From NCBI GenBank assembly GCA_004431415.1, contig QPMI01000411.1:62001-126000 (forward strand): DNA of 64,000 nucleotides, in the 5' to 3' direction. Shown one piece after another: positions 12,078 to 23,248 of the stretch. A program made the position numbers and the translations under genes. Positions within the stretch are counted from its first letter, which is position 1. The number at the start of each line of letters is the position of its first letter. The DNA is from Cyanophora paradoxa (lineage: Eukaryota; Glaucocystophyceae; Cyanophorales; Cyanophoraceae). The notes beneath the pieces were generated by a model, which had not been told where the DNA came from, searched no databases, and saw only the letters and a list, made by a program, of their open reading frames with translations.

Positions 12078-12515
12078 GGCGCCGTACCCCATCGCCCGCC
12101 ACCCCACCCCGGCCCCCCTCCTCTCCCGCCTGCAAATTCTATCTCCTCGCGCGCGTTGCACTGCCTCGCCTGGCCGGGCCGTTGGAAACAGTGAGATGCG
12201 GGGACGAATCGAACTGGAGTGTGTGGAGGAGAAGAAAGGTTGGCCGGCGCCGGCGCTCAGGTTGCGTGGTGGCGCCTGCAGCTGCCGCTGGCGCCTCGGC
12301 CGGCGGCCGGCCGGGCGCAGGATCATGCCTCCTCTTCTTATCTCTCACCAGCTGCAGGGTCATGGGTCCGCGAAAGCCGCTGCCCGATCGAATGTCGGCG
12401 CCCACGTACCCAGCTGCAGGCCGGCAACCTTCGAACTTCAGCGCAGGCGCGTAGGACAGCAGCAGAGGTAGCGCGACCGCCAGCAGTCGCCTGGCTGTGC
12501 AGAGGCGAGTGCGAC
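12078..12515. other. Spacer upstream of the first F-box gene
   Basis: Separates the CFAP52-like stop from the next ATG in the same orientation. No coding exon or RNA gene is evident. Confidence 0.4.
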
Positions 12516-14498
12516 ATGGCAAAGGAGGAAAATGGCGGGAGCGATGTGGACTCGTCTGCGCGCCCCTGGAGGGCCAGGCTGTTCGCCTCAGCCGCGATAG
12601 CCGGCCCCGAGCACAACGGCCCAGCGCACGGCGTGCTGGTGGCCTTCAAGAGCGGGCCGCCTGCGCGGCGGGAGGATCTCGTGAAGCGGGCGGCAGAGGA
12701 GGGCCTCATTCGTGAGGAGCACGGAGACGTGGTGGTGGCGCGGTGGCGGCCGCGGCTCGAGCGTTTCGACGTTGTGACGAAGGCGCGCTCGAGCGAGCGC
12801 TGAGAGGGCGTCGCCGCAGGGCCCTGACGTCGATGCGCTTGTGCAGAGCACGCCGTTCGAGTACGAGGAGGAGGAGGCGTGCTTCGTGCTGGAGCCGCGC
12901 GGGGAAGGGCTGTGCGCAGGCACGTACAACTTGACAAAGCCGGCGGCGGTACGCGGGTCCAGGCCGCGCAGGGCGCCGCGCGTCGCTGAGGGTGCGCAGG
13001 GCGCGCAGGCCAACGCTGGCGCCAACAACAGCAGCGGCAGCAGCGACGGTAGCAGCAGCACGCCCGCACGGGCCCCTGCGACGCTGAGCGGAGCGAAGCG
13101 CGCGCGCGAGGAGGAGGAGCAGCAGCAGGCGGGGCGCGAGGGGCCCGTCGAAAAGAGCGCGGCGGGCGGGAGCGCGCTGGAGCAGCTCCCGGACGGGATC
13201 GTCCTGCGGGTGCTCGAGCTCGCCGGCGTCGTCGGGGCGTGCCGCATGCGCGCCGTCAGCCGGCGGCTGCGGGCGGTGGCGGCGGGGCGGGCGGATCCGC
13301 CGCAGCAGGCGCTGCTGGACCTCATGGAGTTCGAGGCGCCGCACCGCGTGCTGCGCCGTCTCCTCGAGGCCGTCGAAGGCAAGGGCACCGGCCGCGGCAA
13401 TCTCGGCACCGAGCTCTCTTCCAGCCCCGAAGTCGACCACCTGCTGTCGGCCCCGAGCCTCTGCATCCGCATGCACGACGCGCGGACCTGGGGCCCCTTC
13501 ATCGCTCTCCTGCACAGCCGCGCCGCTCGCGATCATCGCGCCCCGCTGGTCTCTGTGCACGTCAGCTTCCGCCTGGAGACCGGGCACCAGAACCTCTCCT
13601 TCGTGCACGTCGTCTCGGCGCTCAAGCGGGCCGGCGGGTCGCTGGAGGAGCTCCGCTTCGACGTCGAGGGGGAGGCGCGCTTCGACCAGGAGTGCGAGAC
13701 GGGCCACTTCGCCGCCTTCCCCAAGCTCCGCGTGCTCGCCATGCACGGCCTCTACTTCAACGAGGACATGGCCAAGGACATCGCCAAGTCCCTCCCCTCG
13801 CTCAGAACGGTGCCCTCCCCTTGCCCGCGTCGACCTTGCCCTCCCCGGCCGCCTCGCGCTCACGGGCGCCCGCAGCTGGAGGTGTACCCCTCGACGTTCG
13901 GAAAATCGGTCCTGAAGGCGCTCGCGCCGCTCGCGCTGGAGGAGCTCGTCATCGCCGGGGACGGGGAGGTCGCGCGGACCGCGCACGCCCAGCTCGAGGA
14001 GCTCTGCAAGGCGCCGGGCGCCTCCGCCTCCCTCCGCGTCCTCTCCTTCCGCCTCTGGCGCTCGCACCGCGATGACGGTCGCGACCCGTATCCATGCACG
14101 CGTGTTCATGTGCAGGCCGACCCGGACCCGTTCCAAGTACCCCCCGCCTTCGAGCTTCCGATCTCCACCATCGAGGCCATCGCGGGCCTTCCCAACCTCG
14201 AGTACATCGAGGGGTACGTCGAGGTGCGCTCACTTCATGCTCCGCGCCTCCAGCATGCCCTAGAGGCCTGTACCCCCACGTACCCCGTACCCCGTCCCCG
14301 CGGGATGTAACCCTGCAGCAGTTCAGGAGATACGGCCGGAACAGCTACACATACGACGGCAGCGACGAGGACTACAGGGAAAAGCACACCGGCGAGCTCG
14401 AAGACGACCCGCTCGTGAAAGCCGTCGGGAAGCTGGGGAACATGCCCAAGCTCTACTGGATGCAGGTGCGGACCGCTGCCTCCCCTCCGGTCCCCCGC

Positions 14499-14545
<47 letters not shown>

Positions 14546-15271
14546 ACACACACACACAGCCCACCCCCTCAATAGATTAGTAAGTATGGCTGACTCCCTG
14601 CCCCCCTCTACCCCCCACCCCCCTCCCCCCACCCCCCATCACACCCGCTTCTTCCTCCTTCCTCCAACCCCGTCCTCCTCTCCTGCAACCCCTCTCCCCC
14701 TCAATGCGCGCACTGCAGCGCTTGCTGAGAAGGCCGGGCGCAGGTTCTGGTGCGGCTGGACAGCAGCGTTGCGGAGCACAACGCGATCCCCGCTCTCGTG
14801 GGCCTCGTGTACGCTCACAGCGACGACCCCGGCTTCACCGTGGACCTCTTCATCGCGGGGGACCCCGCCGGCACCAAGAACGTGCGCCTGGCGGCGAACG
14901 CCGTCTCGGACATCGTGGACAACTGCCCGGAGCTCCTGTGCGACCTGACCGTCGTGGGCCCGCCGGCGCCGGCCGCCGGCGCCTCGTCCCGCGTGCTGGC
15001 CTTCCCCCTCTCCGGGGCGGGGCGCGGGGAGGATGCGCGCTCGCTCCGCCTCGCCCTCGCCGTCGAGTCGCTGCGGGAGCTCTGGCCCCTCCGCGAGCTC
15101 CGCGAGATGGAGCCCTCCTCGCCCCTCTTCCGCCTCACCGTCCACCTCGCCGTCCCCCGGCGCGCCCTCGTCGAGCTCGCACGCGCCGACCTCGCCGCCT
15201 ACCTGCCCCCCTGCGCCTCCCTCTCCGTCGCCTGGCGCCAGCCCGACAGCCCCCCGGGCTCGCCCCGGTAG
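12516..15271 (+). CDS. F-box protein with LRR-like C-terminal region
   Basis: ATG at 12516, TAG at 15269-15271. The first two exons (12516-12775 and about 12844-12950) encode an unrecognised N-terminal region rich in acidic and basic residues; the donor between them, after DVVTK, reads as GC. A Ser/Asn- and Gln-rich linker (13010-13170) leads to the F-box LEQLPDGIVLRVLELAG with VSRRLRAVA (13180-13280). The long C-terminal part contains degenerate leucine-rich repeats (ALKRAGGSLEELRFDVEG, FPKLRVLAMHGLYF, LALEELVIAGDG, LPNLEYIEGYVE). Such proteins act as substrate receptors of SCF ubiquitin ligases. The intron at about 14466-14741 is exceptionally long for this window and carries a C31/(CA)14 tract. 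Overall about 700 residues. Confidence 0.75.
14501..14558 (+). repeat. Poly-C followed by (CA)n inside an intron
   Basis: About 30 consecutive C from 14501, directly followed by 14 CA dinucleotides to 14558. It lies in the longest intron of the F-box gene, well before its acceptor. Confidence 0.95.
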
Positions 15272-15739
15272 ATCTATAGCTGCATCGCGAATTTCAAACC
15301 CGGAACGACGCGATCTGCCATGCTGATTTTCGGAGTTTAACGGTTGCCCCTCTAAATCTGAGGCTCATCTACATCTTTCCCCCCTCTCCCCCCCCTTTTT
15401 TTCCCCGCCTCCTGGCCTCTCCTACCCCTCCCCCCCTCCCCCCCCATCCGAAGAATATCCCATATCCATATATACCCCATGCATGGCCAGGCCCGCTACT
15501 CCATGCTCGGCGTTTCGGCCCATTTGCGTACCAATGCCCCAGGCCCCCGAGGGTACCTCATACCCCCCCCCCCCCCCCTCCCCCCACCCTTTCTCCCAGG
15601 CCCTTTCCAAGTTGTGTTTCCATGCTCAGCTGCTTTTTGTTCACGCCCTTTATGGTTAGCGCTATGCATATGGCTAGCGGCAAACCTAAAGCTATAGCTA
15701 GCTAGCTTATATCAGTCGCGGACAGCGTCGAAGCGGCTG
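15272..15739. other. Spacer between convergent F-box genes
   Basis: Pyrimidine-rich on the plus strand, with a C-run at about 15559-15577, then AT-richer with TAGCTAGC-type words near 15690-15710. No gene seen. Confidence 0.5.
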
Positions 15740-17584
15740 TTAATCTTGGCAAGATATCTGAACGTGAAAGAGAGCAGCCTGGAGCACCTCGCGCGAATTC
15801 GCGTCGAGGGAGGCGGCTGCCTTGCCCGTTATCGCGAGGCGAAGGAGGCGCTTGAGGGCCTTGAGGGAGGAGACGGCGACGACGCCGCCCGCCGAGTTGA
15901 GGGGGAGCGGCGCAGAGATTCGCAGCTCCTCGAGCGAAGGAACATCGGAAGCCAGCCTCTGTGGTGGCATCCGGCACCACGTCAGCCCGGATGCATGATG
16001 ACCGGTAAGAATTAGGTTGGCGGGCTCAGCAGCTGACCTTCAAAAATGCGCCCGGAATGACTTGCTCATGTGTCAGGCCAGTGTCAGCATCAACAAGACT
16101 GGGACAGGTCAGAGAAAGCGTCTTGAGATGCGTCCACTCCTTGAGGGAGAGAGCGCCTAAGGCATCAAAGAGGTCGGATCGGGCATGGAAGAAGAGGTCC
16201 TGGTTCGGGCATCAAAAAGAGAAGGGTGCAGACAGCTAAAGCAAGATCACCGTCAGTGAGGACAGCAAACGATGTGAGAGCAGCTCCACCAACATCAATA
16301 TTCATGTCGTGCACACGGTTGGCCTGGATAAGACAGAGGTTCTGCAGGCCGCCAGCAAGAGGCAAAAGCGGGGATATGTCGATCAATCCGTCCATTAACA
16401 GACCGGCGTATTCCAGCTGCGGCATGCCGCTAAGGAAGCCAAGGTGATTGCAATTCATTCCACCAACGAACGCTGCTCGAAAAAATCACATTTGCTCGAC
16501 AAAAGCTTATACTTTGCCACTCACCCCGCAGAGAAGAGAGACTCGACAGCGGCTGCAGATCTTCCTCGGTAGCTACTGGATGGAAGCCATCCCCGTCGAC
16601 GCTGTAGAAGCCTTGTGGTGGCATCAGGGACCACAGCTAGAATCAATGAGAGTTTAAATACTTCCGAGCTTGTTTACCGAGGTACAAGTGCTCGAGTTGC
16701 CGGAAAGCAGCAATGGACGAGATGACAGGACGCAGCTCGCGATTTCCGCCATCCAAGATGACGTCACAATGCAGCCGCTTGAGCGTGGGTGCCAGTGATG
16801 CTAGAACTTGCAGGGTCTCAGGAGTAATCCGTACGCTGATATCGGCGTTGATCATGATTTATCTAGATCTTGCAGTAAGATTTAGAGTGTATATATGCGG
16901 CGGACCATTTCAATTCCAAGGCCACCAACGGAAGCGATGCCAACGCCTGCAACGCGCCTTGAACCAGCGGCCCTGTCATCACGTGCATGTCAATGTTCGT
17001 CCCCTTGCATATGACTGAAAGCTGTAGATTTCGCAAGTCAGTTTGAAAACTCGAATGTCACAAAACAGGACTCTAAATCGAACCTGCTCAAGTCGTGAGA
17101 AATGCTGAATCGCAGTGAGGACACCCAAGGAGATGTTGTCACAAAAAGAAACATTCAAGTTAGTGAGCTGCATGCTGAACTGTCTGCACAGCTTGATGAA
17201 GGATTCGCTGCTGAACTTCGCACTACGCATCCACAGAGAGCGCAGAGCTTCTCGCCGCTTCTCTGGCAAAGCGAAGAGCGCTTCTAAAACGCTTTCGCTA
17301 GCTGTCTTGATGAGCAGGCGCTCCCAGAGGCTGGGACCACCGGCAAGGCTGCGGAAGCGGCGGGAAACATGGCTGAGCTGCACGAGCTCGTTGAAATGCT
17401 GAACATGATCGGTGTAACGCGTACGGGGGGCTCCAGAAGGCTCGCAAATTGGCGCTGCTCCCGGCTTCAAATATGCCGCACCCGACGCCTTCGCGATGAT
17501 GCGGGTGACGAGCTCGTCGGGCAGCGCGTCGAACGGGCTGCCGCCGGCCGCCATCGCCGCCGCCACGCGCGAGGAGGCTGCCAT
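15740..17584 (-). CDS. F-box/LRR protein with AT-richer composition
   Basis: Seven exons join in one frame: 17084-17584, 16906-17021, 16678-16835, 16525-16611, 16234-16472, 16038-16199 and 15740-15958. They total 1482 nt (493 residues plus stop) and all phases close. The start is the first in-frame ATG at 17584. The F-box is FDALPDELVTRIIAKASG plus LSHVSRRFRSLAGGPSLW. LRR-like segments follow (FSMQLTNLNVSFCDNISL; LASLAPTLKRLHCDVIL; LEHLYLG; LQPLSSLSSLRG; WTHLKTLSLTC; VPSLEELRIS). The predicted role is an SCF substrate receptor. Both coding sequence and introns are clearly less GC-rich than neighbouring genes. Two introns end in nearly the same ~20-nt sequence (GATGCCACCACA before AG), which contains the branch-like CTGATG or CGGATG. 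It may be a younger or transferred family member, or simply lie in an AT-richer domain. Confidence 0.8.
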
Positions 17585-18170
17585 TGAGTAAGGGCGGCGG
17601 ATCGGATCAGGGCGCCACACGCGCGCGCACCTTGCGCATGCAATTGCAGTTGCGATGTCGACGCGTACGTCGATGGACTAGCGGCGGCCACGCTCGACGG
17701 CGATGCACCCCCTAAGACGACAGCGCGACCAGCTCAGCTCATGCTGCAGCTGATGCATATGGCGCGCGCGGCGGAGCTCGAGGCGTGCTGACCGCCCGGC
17801 GGTGCTTCGTCCCCCCTCGCCCGCTTCGAAGCCCGCTCACAATCCATCTCTCTCGAAAGCACTCGCGAACTGCGATTCGCATTAGCGCGCACGAGAGAGC
17901 ACGGCGGTGCAAGGCCGTTCAAAATTGTGGAAGTGACGAACCGGTCGCCGTGCTCGGCGACCGTCGGCGCCGCGGCTAACGGCTGCTAACTGCCGTGGCG
18001 CTGGCGCCGGTGGCGCCGTGACGGCTACTGGCGGGTACAAGTCGGATTCGGAATTCTCAACTGGTGGGTACAGCTTCACGATCTGCCCCTGGCCTCGCTG
18101 CCCGCACATCCGCGGCATCTTTTCCACGCGCCCGCCCGCTGCAGGCCTCGGGGCAGCACTGCGGATCGAC
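17585..18170. promoter_or_regulatory. Spacer between divergent F-box genes
   Basis: Shared upstream region of two divergent genes. It contains the 14-nt word TGGTGGGTACAGCT at 18062-18075, which recurs just upstream of the methyltransferase start at 40070-40083. An upstream exon of the plus-strand gene may be hidden here. Confidence 0.35.
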
Positions 18171-19178
18171 ATGCGACAGCTGTGCCGCCTGCGGCGCGTA
18201 TGCCGGCGGTTTGCGGAGCTGGTGGAGGCGGGAGGCGCTGCGCCGTGCGCGCGGCTGCCGGTGCTCTTCGACGCGTCCGCCGAGGAGCCGGAGAAGGCGG
18301 CGACGGCCCTGGAGCAGGGCGGCGCCTGCGCCAGCGCCGTCCGCGCGGCGGGCGTGGAGGAGCTGGCGCTCGACGTGACGCTCCGCATCACAGAGGACGA
18401 AGTGTTCAGGCTGGAGGCGCCGCCGGAGAAGCTGCCGGCCTTCTCCCTGGCGCCCCTCGCCGGCTTCCGCTCCCTCCGCGCCCTCTGCCTGCGCGCGACC
18501 TCGCTCGGCTCCCGGCGCGGCTTCGGGCGGCTCGCGCCAGAGCACGTGGAGGCGCTCGCGGGGCTGCCGCACCTCTCCGGCCTCGACCTGCGGGGCCTCA
18601 GCGTCTTCGACGAGACCCTCGCGCCCCTCCGCCTCGCCGCCCTCCGCGCCGAGATCGACGGCTGCCTCCTCGAGGACGTCGTCGCCTGCCTGCCCGCGCT
18701 CGAGCGCCTCGCGCTCTTCTTCGAGCGGGACGAGCCGCCCCCGCGCGAGCAGCTCGCCCGCCTCTCCTCCCTCCGCTCCCTCCGCGGTCCGCCCCGCCGC
18801 ACCCGCCGCCGCCGCCGCCGCCGCCTCACCGCCCGGATGCGCAGCGCTGAGTCTCGTCGGCGGGGGCCTGCCGACGCTCGCGCCGCTGGCCGCGCTGAGC
18901 AGCCTGGAGCACCTCACCCTCGGCCTCGGCTTCTCCACCCGCGTCGACCTCGCCCGGCCCCGCTCTCCGCCCTGTCCGCCCTCCGATGTGCGCCAGCCCC
19001 GCCCCGCCCGGCCCCGCCCCGCCCCGCGGCCTCCTGCAGGCCTGAGGCTGACGCGGCGGCAGCGCTGGACCTCGGCGCGTACCGCCTCTGTTTGGAGGCC
19101 TCGCGCCTCGCCCCGCTCACCCGCCTGGAGGCGCTGCGGCTCCGCGTCTACGCCCTGGTGGAGCCGGCGGGGCGGTAG
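18171..19178 (+). CDS. F-box-like LRR protein, 5' end uncertain
   Basis: The frame holds a partial F-box-like helix pair (MRQLCRLRRVCRRFAELVEAG) followed by regular leucine-rich segments (GVEELALDVTLRITEDEV, FRSLRALCLRATSL, LPHLSGLDLRGLSVFDE, LPALERLALFFERDE, LARLSSLRSLRG). A second exon after 18843 continues with LSSLEHLTLGLGF, and a last exon after 19059 with RLEALRLRVYALVEP before TAG 19176-19178. The middle exon's 3' edge near 18950-18985 is unclear in frame. The front half of the F-box is missing; it may lie in an unseen upstream exon after 17600, or the gene may be 5'-truncated. It is the third F-box-family member in 7 kb. Confidence 0.6.
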   Translation: MRQLCRLRRVCRRFAELVEAGGAAPCARLPVLFDASAEEPEKAATALEQGGACASAVRAAGVEELALDVTLRITEDEVFRLEAPPEKLPAFSLAPLAGFRSLRALCLRATSLGSRRGFGRLAPEHVEALAGLPHLSGLDLRGLSVFDETLAPLRLAALRAEIDGCLLEDVVACLPALERLALFFERDEPPPREQLARLSSLRSLRGPPRRTRRRRRRRLTARMRSAESRRRGPADARAAGRAEQPGAPHPRPRLLHPRRPRPAPLSALSALRCAPAPPRPAPPRPAASCRPEADAAAALDLGAYRLCLEASRLAPLTRLEALRLRVYALVEPAGR

Positions 19179-19300
19179 GTCCAGTGCCTTCAGGCCGACC
19201 GCGAGCGTGCGCAGCCGCTGGGCCCTGGCCCTTGGCGACGTCGCCGTCTCCCTTCTGTGCGCCTGCTCTGCGCGGCCCCCGTTTGTCCAGGCGCGGCGGG

Positions 19301-19501
19301 TTGCGGCGCGGCGCGGCTCGGCGGGCGGGCGGAGGCGCGGCGGGCGGCGGCGCGGCTCGCCGGGTGGGGCGGAGGCGCGGCGGGCGGCAGCGCGGCTCGC
19401 CGGGCGGGGCGGAGGCGCGGCGGGCGGCGGCGCGGCTCGCCGGGCGGGGCGGAGGCGCGGCGGGCGGCGGCGCGGCTCGCCGGGCAGGGCGGAGGCGCGG
19501 C
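19301..19501. repeat. 40-bp GC-rich tandem repeat, about 4-5 copies
   Basis: The word GGAGGCGCGG recurs at 19331, 19371, 19411, 19451 and 19491, an exact 40-bp period with few substitutions. The period is not a multiple of three, so long Gly/Arg/Ala frames across it are not coding evidence. Confidence 0.95.
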
Positions 19502-22500
19502 GTGTACGTACCTAAGATTCGGAAGTTAGAGTCGAACCCCCCGCCCACACGCGTGACCATGTCCAGCCTCCTGATATCTATGCTAATTCGAAGTTTCTGG
19601 GCTCGTGAGGGGCCCCTATGGTCGGATTTAAGGAAATGCATTTTTATTATCCTGCGGCGAAAGAGATGTCTAGGGGGGAGTACCGCACACTTCCGGCGCA
19701 CGTCCCAATCTTCAGCAGCGCCGCACCGGGAGAGCACAGAGCATGCATCGGAAGCACCAGCCGGGTAGCCGGGCGCTCTGGCTAGCTCCCCGGCGGCCCC
19801 GCCACCGACCGACCCGACATCATGCCTTCGGCGCGGTCGCACGCCCCGCGCGGCGAGCCTGGCCTAGTCTGGCCACTGGATTAGTTGTATACATGTTACA
19901 GCCGGCCCGTAGCTAGCTACAGCCAGCACCGCGGACGCTCCGCGCCTTGCGAACGGCCGACCTGCGCGGCTTCGGTGACTGCGGGCGATCCGTCGCTCCC
20001 GATGTCGCTGTATCGCTTCCGAAGGTGACACGTGCATGCTAGTACGTGTATACAATGCTCAACTAGCGTTTGCGGTTCGCTGGCAGCACCTCCTCTGACG
20101 CAGCCGGAGTGTGCTCGGGAGAGCGCGGGGCGCTTCGCGGGGGCGAGCGTGGTGCGGTGCCATCATGCGGGGCAGCGTTCTGCACAACTAAGAGCATCGT
20201 TTGTAATCGCAGAACAAGTCCGCACTCGCTGGCGCGGCGCGCCGCTGTCCGCGGCGCCGCCAGCCCACGCTCCCCCGCGCCCCCCGCCCGTCCGCCGCGC
20301 GCCCCGCCGCAGGAGCCCGCACCGGGTCGCCCTCGAGCGCCTCGGACGCGAGGGGACGAGGCCGCGACGCCGCCGACGCCTTCCGCCGCCGCCGAGCCCG
20401 CCCGTGCAGCCCGCCCGCGCCCGCCGCGCGCCCGCCGCGCGCCCCGCCGCAGGAGTCCGCGCCGGGCCACCCCGAGCGCCGCGGACGCGAGGGGACGAGG
20501 CCGCGACGCCGCCGACGCCTTCCGCCGCCGCCGAGCCCGCCCGTGCAGCCCCGCCCGCGCCCGCCGCGCGCCCGCCGCGCGCCCCGCCACAGGAGTCCGC
20601 GCCGGGCCACCCCGAGCGCCGCGGACGCGAGGGACGAGGTCGCAACGCCGCCGACGCCTTTTCCGCCGCCGCCGAGCCCGCCCGTGCAGCTCCGCCCGCG
20701 CCCGCCGCGCGCCCGCCGCGCGCCCCGCCGCAGGAGGCCGCGCGGCGCCGCCGCCGGGCGCCCCGGACGCGAGGGGCGAGGCCAGGATGCGGCCGACGCC
20801 GCAGCTTAGTCTCAGAGGCCCGCGAGCGCTCTATTAAGCCTATATTTTGTTTCAAAAGCATGTAAATGACTTATATTCTGTGCCCTGAGCGCTGCATGCA
20901 ACTGGGCGCGCGAGGATCAATCAGGAGGCATCTGGGGCCCCAATTTCCAGTAGTTCTTGAATACCGACCCAGGCTTTGATCGGCGGCCTTCGGTACCGCC
21001 ACCATCGTCTTCAGCACCTTCGAAAACCCCCGGGGACGTGAAATCGCCACTTGTGAGTGAGTTGATGCTTCAATAAGGCATCATGAGCACGTCGGGGTGG
21101 CATTTTGAAACTTGAAAACTGAAAAGTTCCAGAGAGGGTCCTACGAGCAAAGTTCAAAACACCGGTCGGGCCCAAAAACACTTCGGATCACCCTGTATCT
21201 TGGTGCAGTGATAAAACTGCATGTGATAATGATTCTGGCTCGAAGAGCGGCCAGCTGAGGCCAGCCAGTCGCCCAGGAACTCACTGGCTCACTGGAACTC
21301 ATGAGCGATCTCTGCTGGGGAAGCGCGCGCCGGGGCTGCGCTGCACCCGCGTAAGCTCTATTCATGCGCTCACCGAATCGCGCTATGGCGGCCCTGCGAG
21401 CCCTCGCGGTGCTAAGCCTTTGAAGCGAGATCAAATTGCCCAGGTGCATACACGGCAGGAGCAGGCGACGATCGAGGCGGGCGCGCGCCAGAGCCACGGT
21501 GCATCCACGCAAGCTCTATCAAAGCTAACATCGATTCGCGCTCCCGGCGGCCCGTCGCGCCCTCGCAGTTCGCAGCGGAATCGATTCGCCCAGGTGCCCC
21601 CGCTGGAGGAGGTGCCGCTGGCGGCGGGGGTGCATGCCGCTGCCCTCACGCGCGCTCTGCGCGAGCTCTAGATGTGTCTCGTGGCCCTGAACATCTCAAC
21701 CCGCACCGCCCCGCCGTCGCAGCCATGCCATCTGGAACCGCATGACATGCTTGATTGCACAAGAGAGCGCATCTGCCTGGGGCGCGGCGGGCCACGAAGC
21801 GGGGGCTTGGCGGGACGTTAGCGATGCAAGCAAGCGATGCGCGACCTCGGAGGCGGCGAAAGATGCCATGGCGACTCGAGGCCTGCGAGAGGCGGGGCTG
21901 GATCCAGTTAGGCCGGGGCGCGCGAGCGCGGCGGCGAGGGGCTTCGACACGCACCGATCCGAGACGTTCATGTTATACATGAGCCCTGCGCATGGCCGCT
22001 GCGCTCCTCCGCTGCGGCGTGGCTGCGCTCGGATCAAGTCTCGCGAGAAGGACCTGCGCGTGCGGCTTAGAGTGCACGAATAGACCCTACACGTTAGCTA
22101 TGAGCACCTCTGCATGCCAGCGGGCCCGTTCGCTGCCGCCGTCCGCTGCTGCAGGTTCCACGGGAGAGCCTTCGGGGCGCCCGCCTGGGAACACATCCTC
22201 TGAGCCCCGCCGTTTTTTGAGCTTAATCGAAGTTTCAGAGTGCTCTGCACGTATACGCGAAGATTCAGGCGGGGCTCAGAGGTGGTTTTCACGCACCAGC
22301 GACCGCTAACAAACTGGATCTCGACAACGAGAACCTTAAGGCCCCCCGTTCTTAGGCTATAACGAAGCGCTATGATGCATGATACACGTACGCGACTTAA
22401 GAAGGGCCGCTTAAGGTTCTACTTTTCACGCACCGAGGACCTGAAGTTCGGCGCTCCGTGCTCCGGGCACCGGAGCTCGCTGCCGGAAGCCCCACGTACT

Positions 22501-23248
22501 CTTGTACGCCTTAGTGACCTTCCGAGCTTGCTGGCTGATGCCGCCCGGCCGCCGTTGGCTGCGCCGGGCTGTCGCTCCTTCCTCGGGTACGGCCGGATTT
22601 GGGTCCCACCTCGGGGCGGGCTAGTTGCAACGAAAAGAATATTCGATTTCCTTGTTTCAATTAACACAGGCCCCTCACGGCTCTCATTTGAATTCATGAC
22701 GATAACACCTGCACTAGCTACCTGCAAATGTTTGGCGGCTAGGTACGTTTATACATATATACAGTACGCGCGACTCTTTCGATAAAATAAATACCGCACT
22801 CAGTAACCTATAAACTATCAAAGATATCATGATCAGAGCTCCGAGAATGAAGCCACGCTCCGAGATCGAGGCCCTGAGGCGCCCGGCTTCAGAATTCGAA
22901 CTACACAATATCGACACTGTCTTCAAAAAAGCAAACGAGCGCCAAAGCTGCTATAGAAAGCGGCCAGCAGCGCACCGGAAGCTTAAGCTATCTAGGGCCT
23001 CAGCTGCAGGCGGCAGCGGAGGAAACGTACTACACACATGTATATTCACACCCGCAACGCGCGACGGGCTTGCACGAGCTATACCCAGCTACCCCCGAAT
23101 AACGTGTAAGCTACCCGTGTAAAGCTGCCTTCGGAGAGAAGAACGCGAAGGCTCTGGCTCGAGGCAGCGGCTCCTCCTCCTGCTGAGCTTCGCTGACTCG
23201 CTGCCTTCACCGAGCCTCCTCTCTCCTCCTCCTCCTGCTTCGCCTTCT
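19502..23248. other. Gene-poor spacer around the tandem repeats
   Basis: Apart from the repeats I find no supported gene. A frame at 21420-21671 ending in LEEVPLAAGVHAAALTRAL has coding-like third positions only at its end and may be a gene fragment. The 20860-23100 part is AT-richer and lacks recognisable domains on either strand. Confidence 0.45.
20220..20790. repeat. ~140-bp GC-rich tandem repeat, about 4 units
   Basis: The segment GCCCCGCCGCAGGAG begins at about 20301, 20441, 20581 (one change) and 20722, giving periods of 140, 140 and 141 bp. Whole units are alike, the last being more diverged. All three forward frames rotate through it and stay open only because GC-rich DNA has few stops. 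Confidence 0.9.

Noticed and set aside
18018-18170. Extending the third F-box-like gene upstream to 18018
   Set aside because: There is no ATG in that part of the frame and it does not complete the F-box. It is more likely intron or leader.
20032-20865. Open frames across the 140-bp repeat, Arg/Pro/Ala-rich on both strands
   Set aside because: The repeat period is not a multiple of three, and several frames on both strands are open, as expected from composition alone.
21141-21512. A 123-codon minus-strand frame in the gene-poor spacer
   Set aside because: No recognisable domain, no codon bias like the genes here, and no plausible splice partners.
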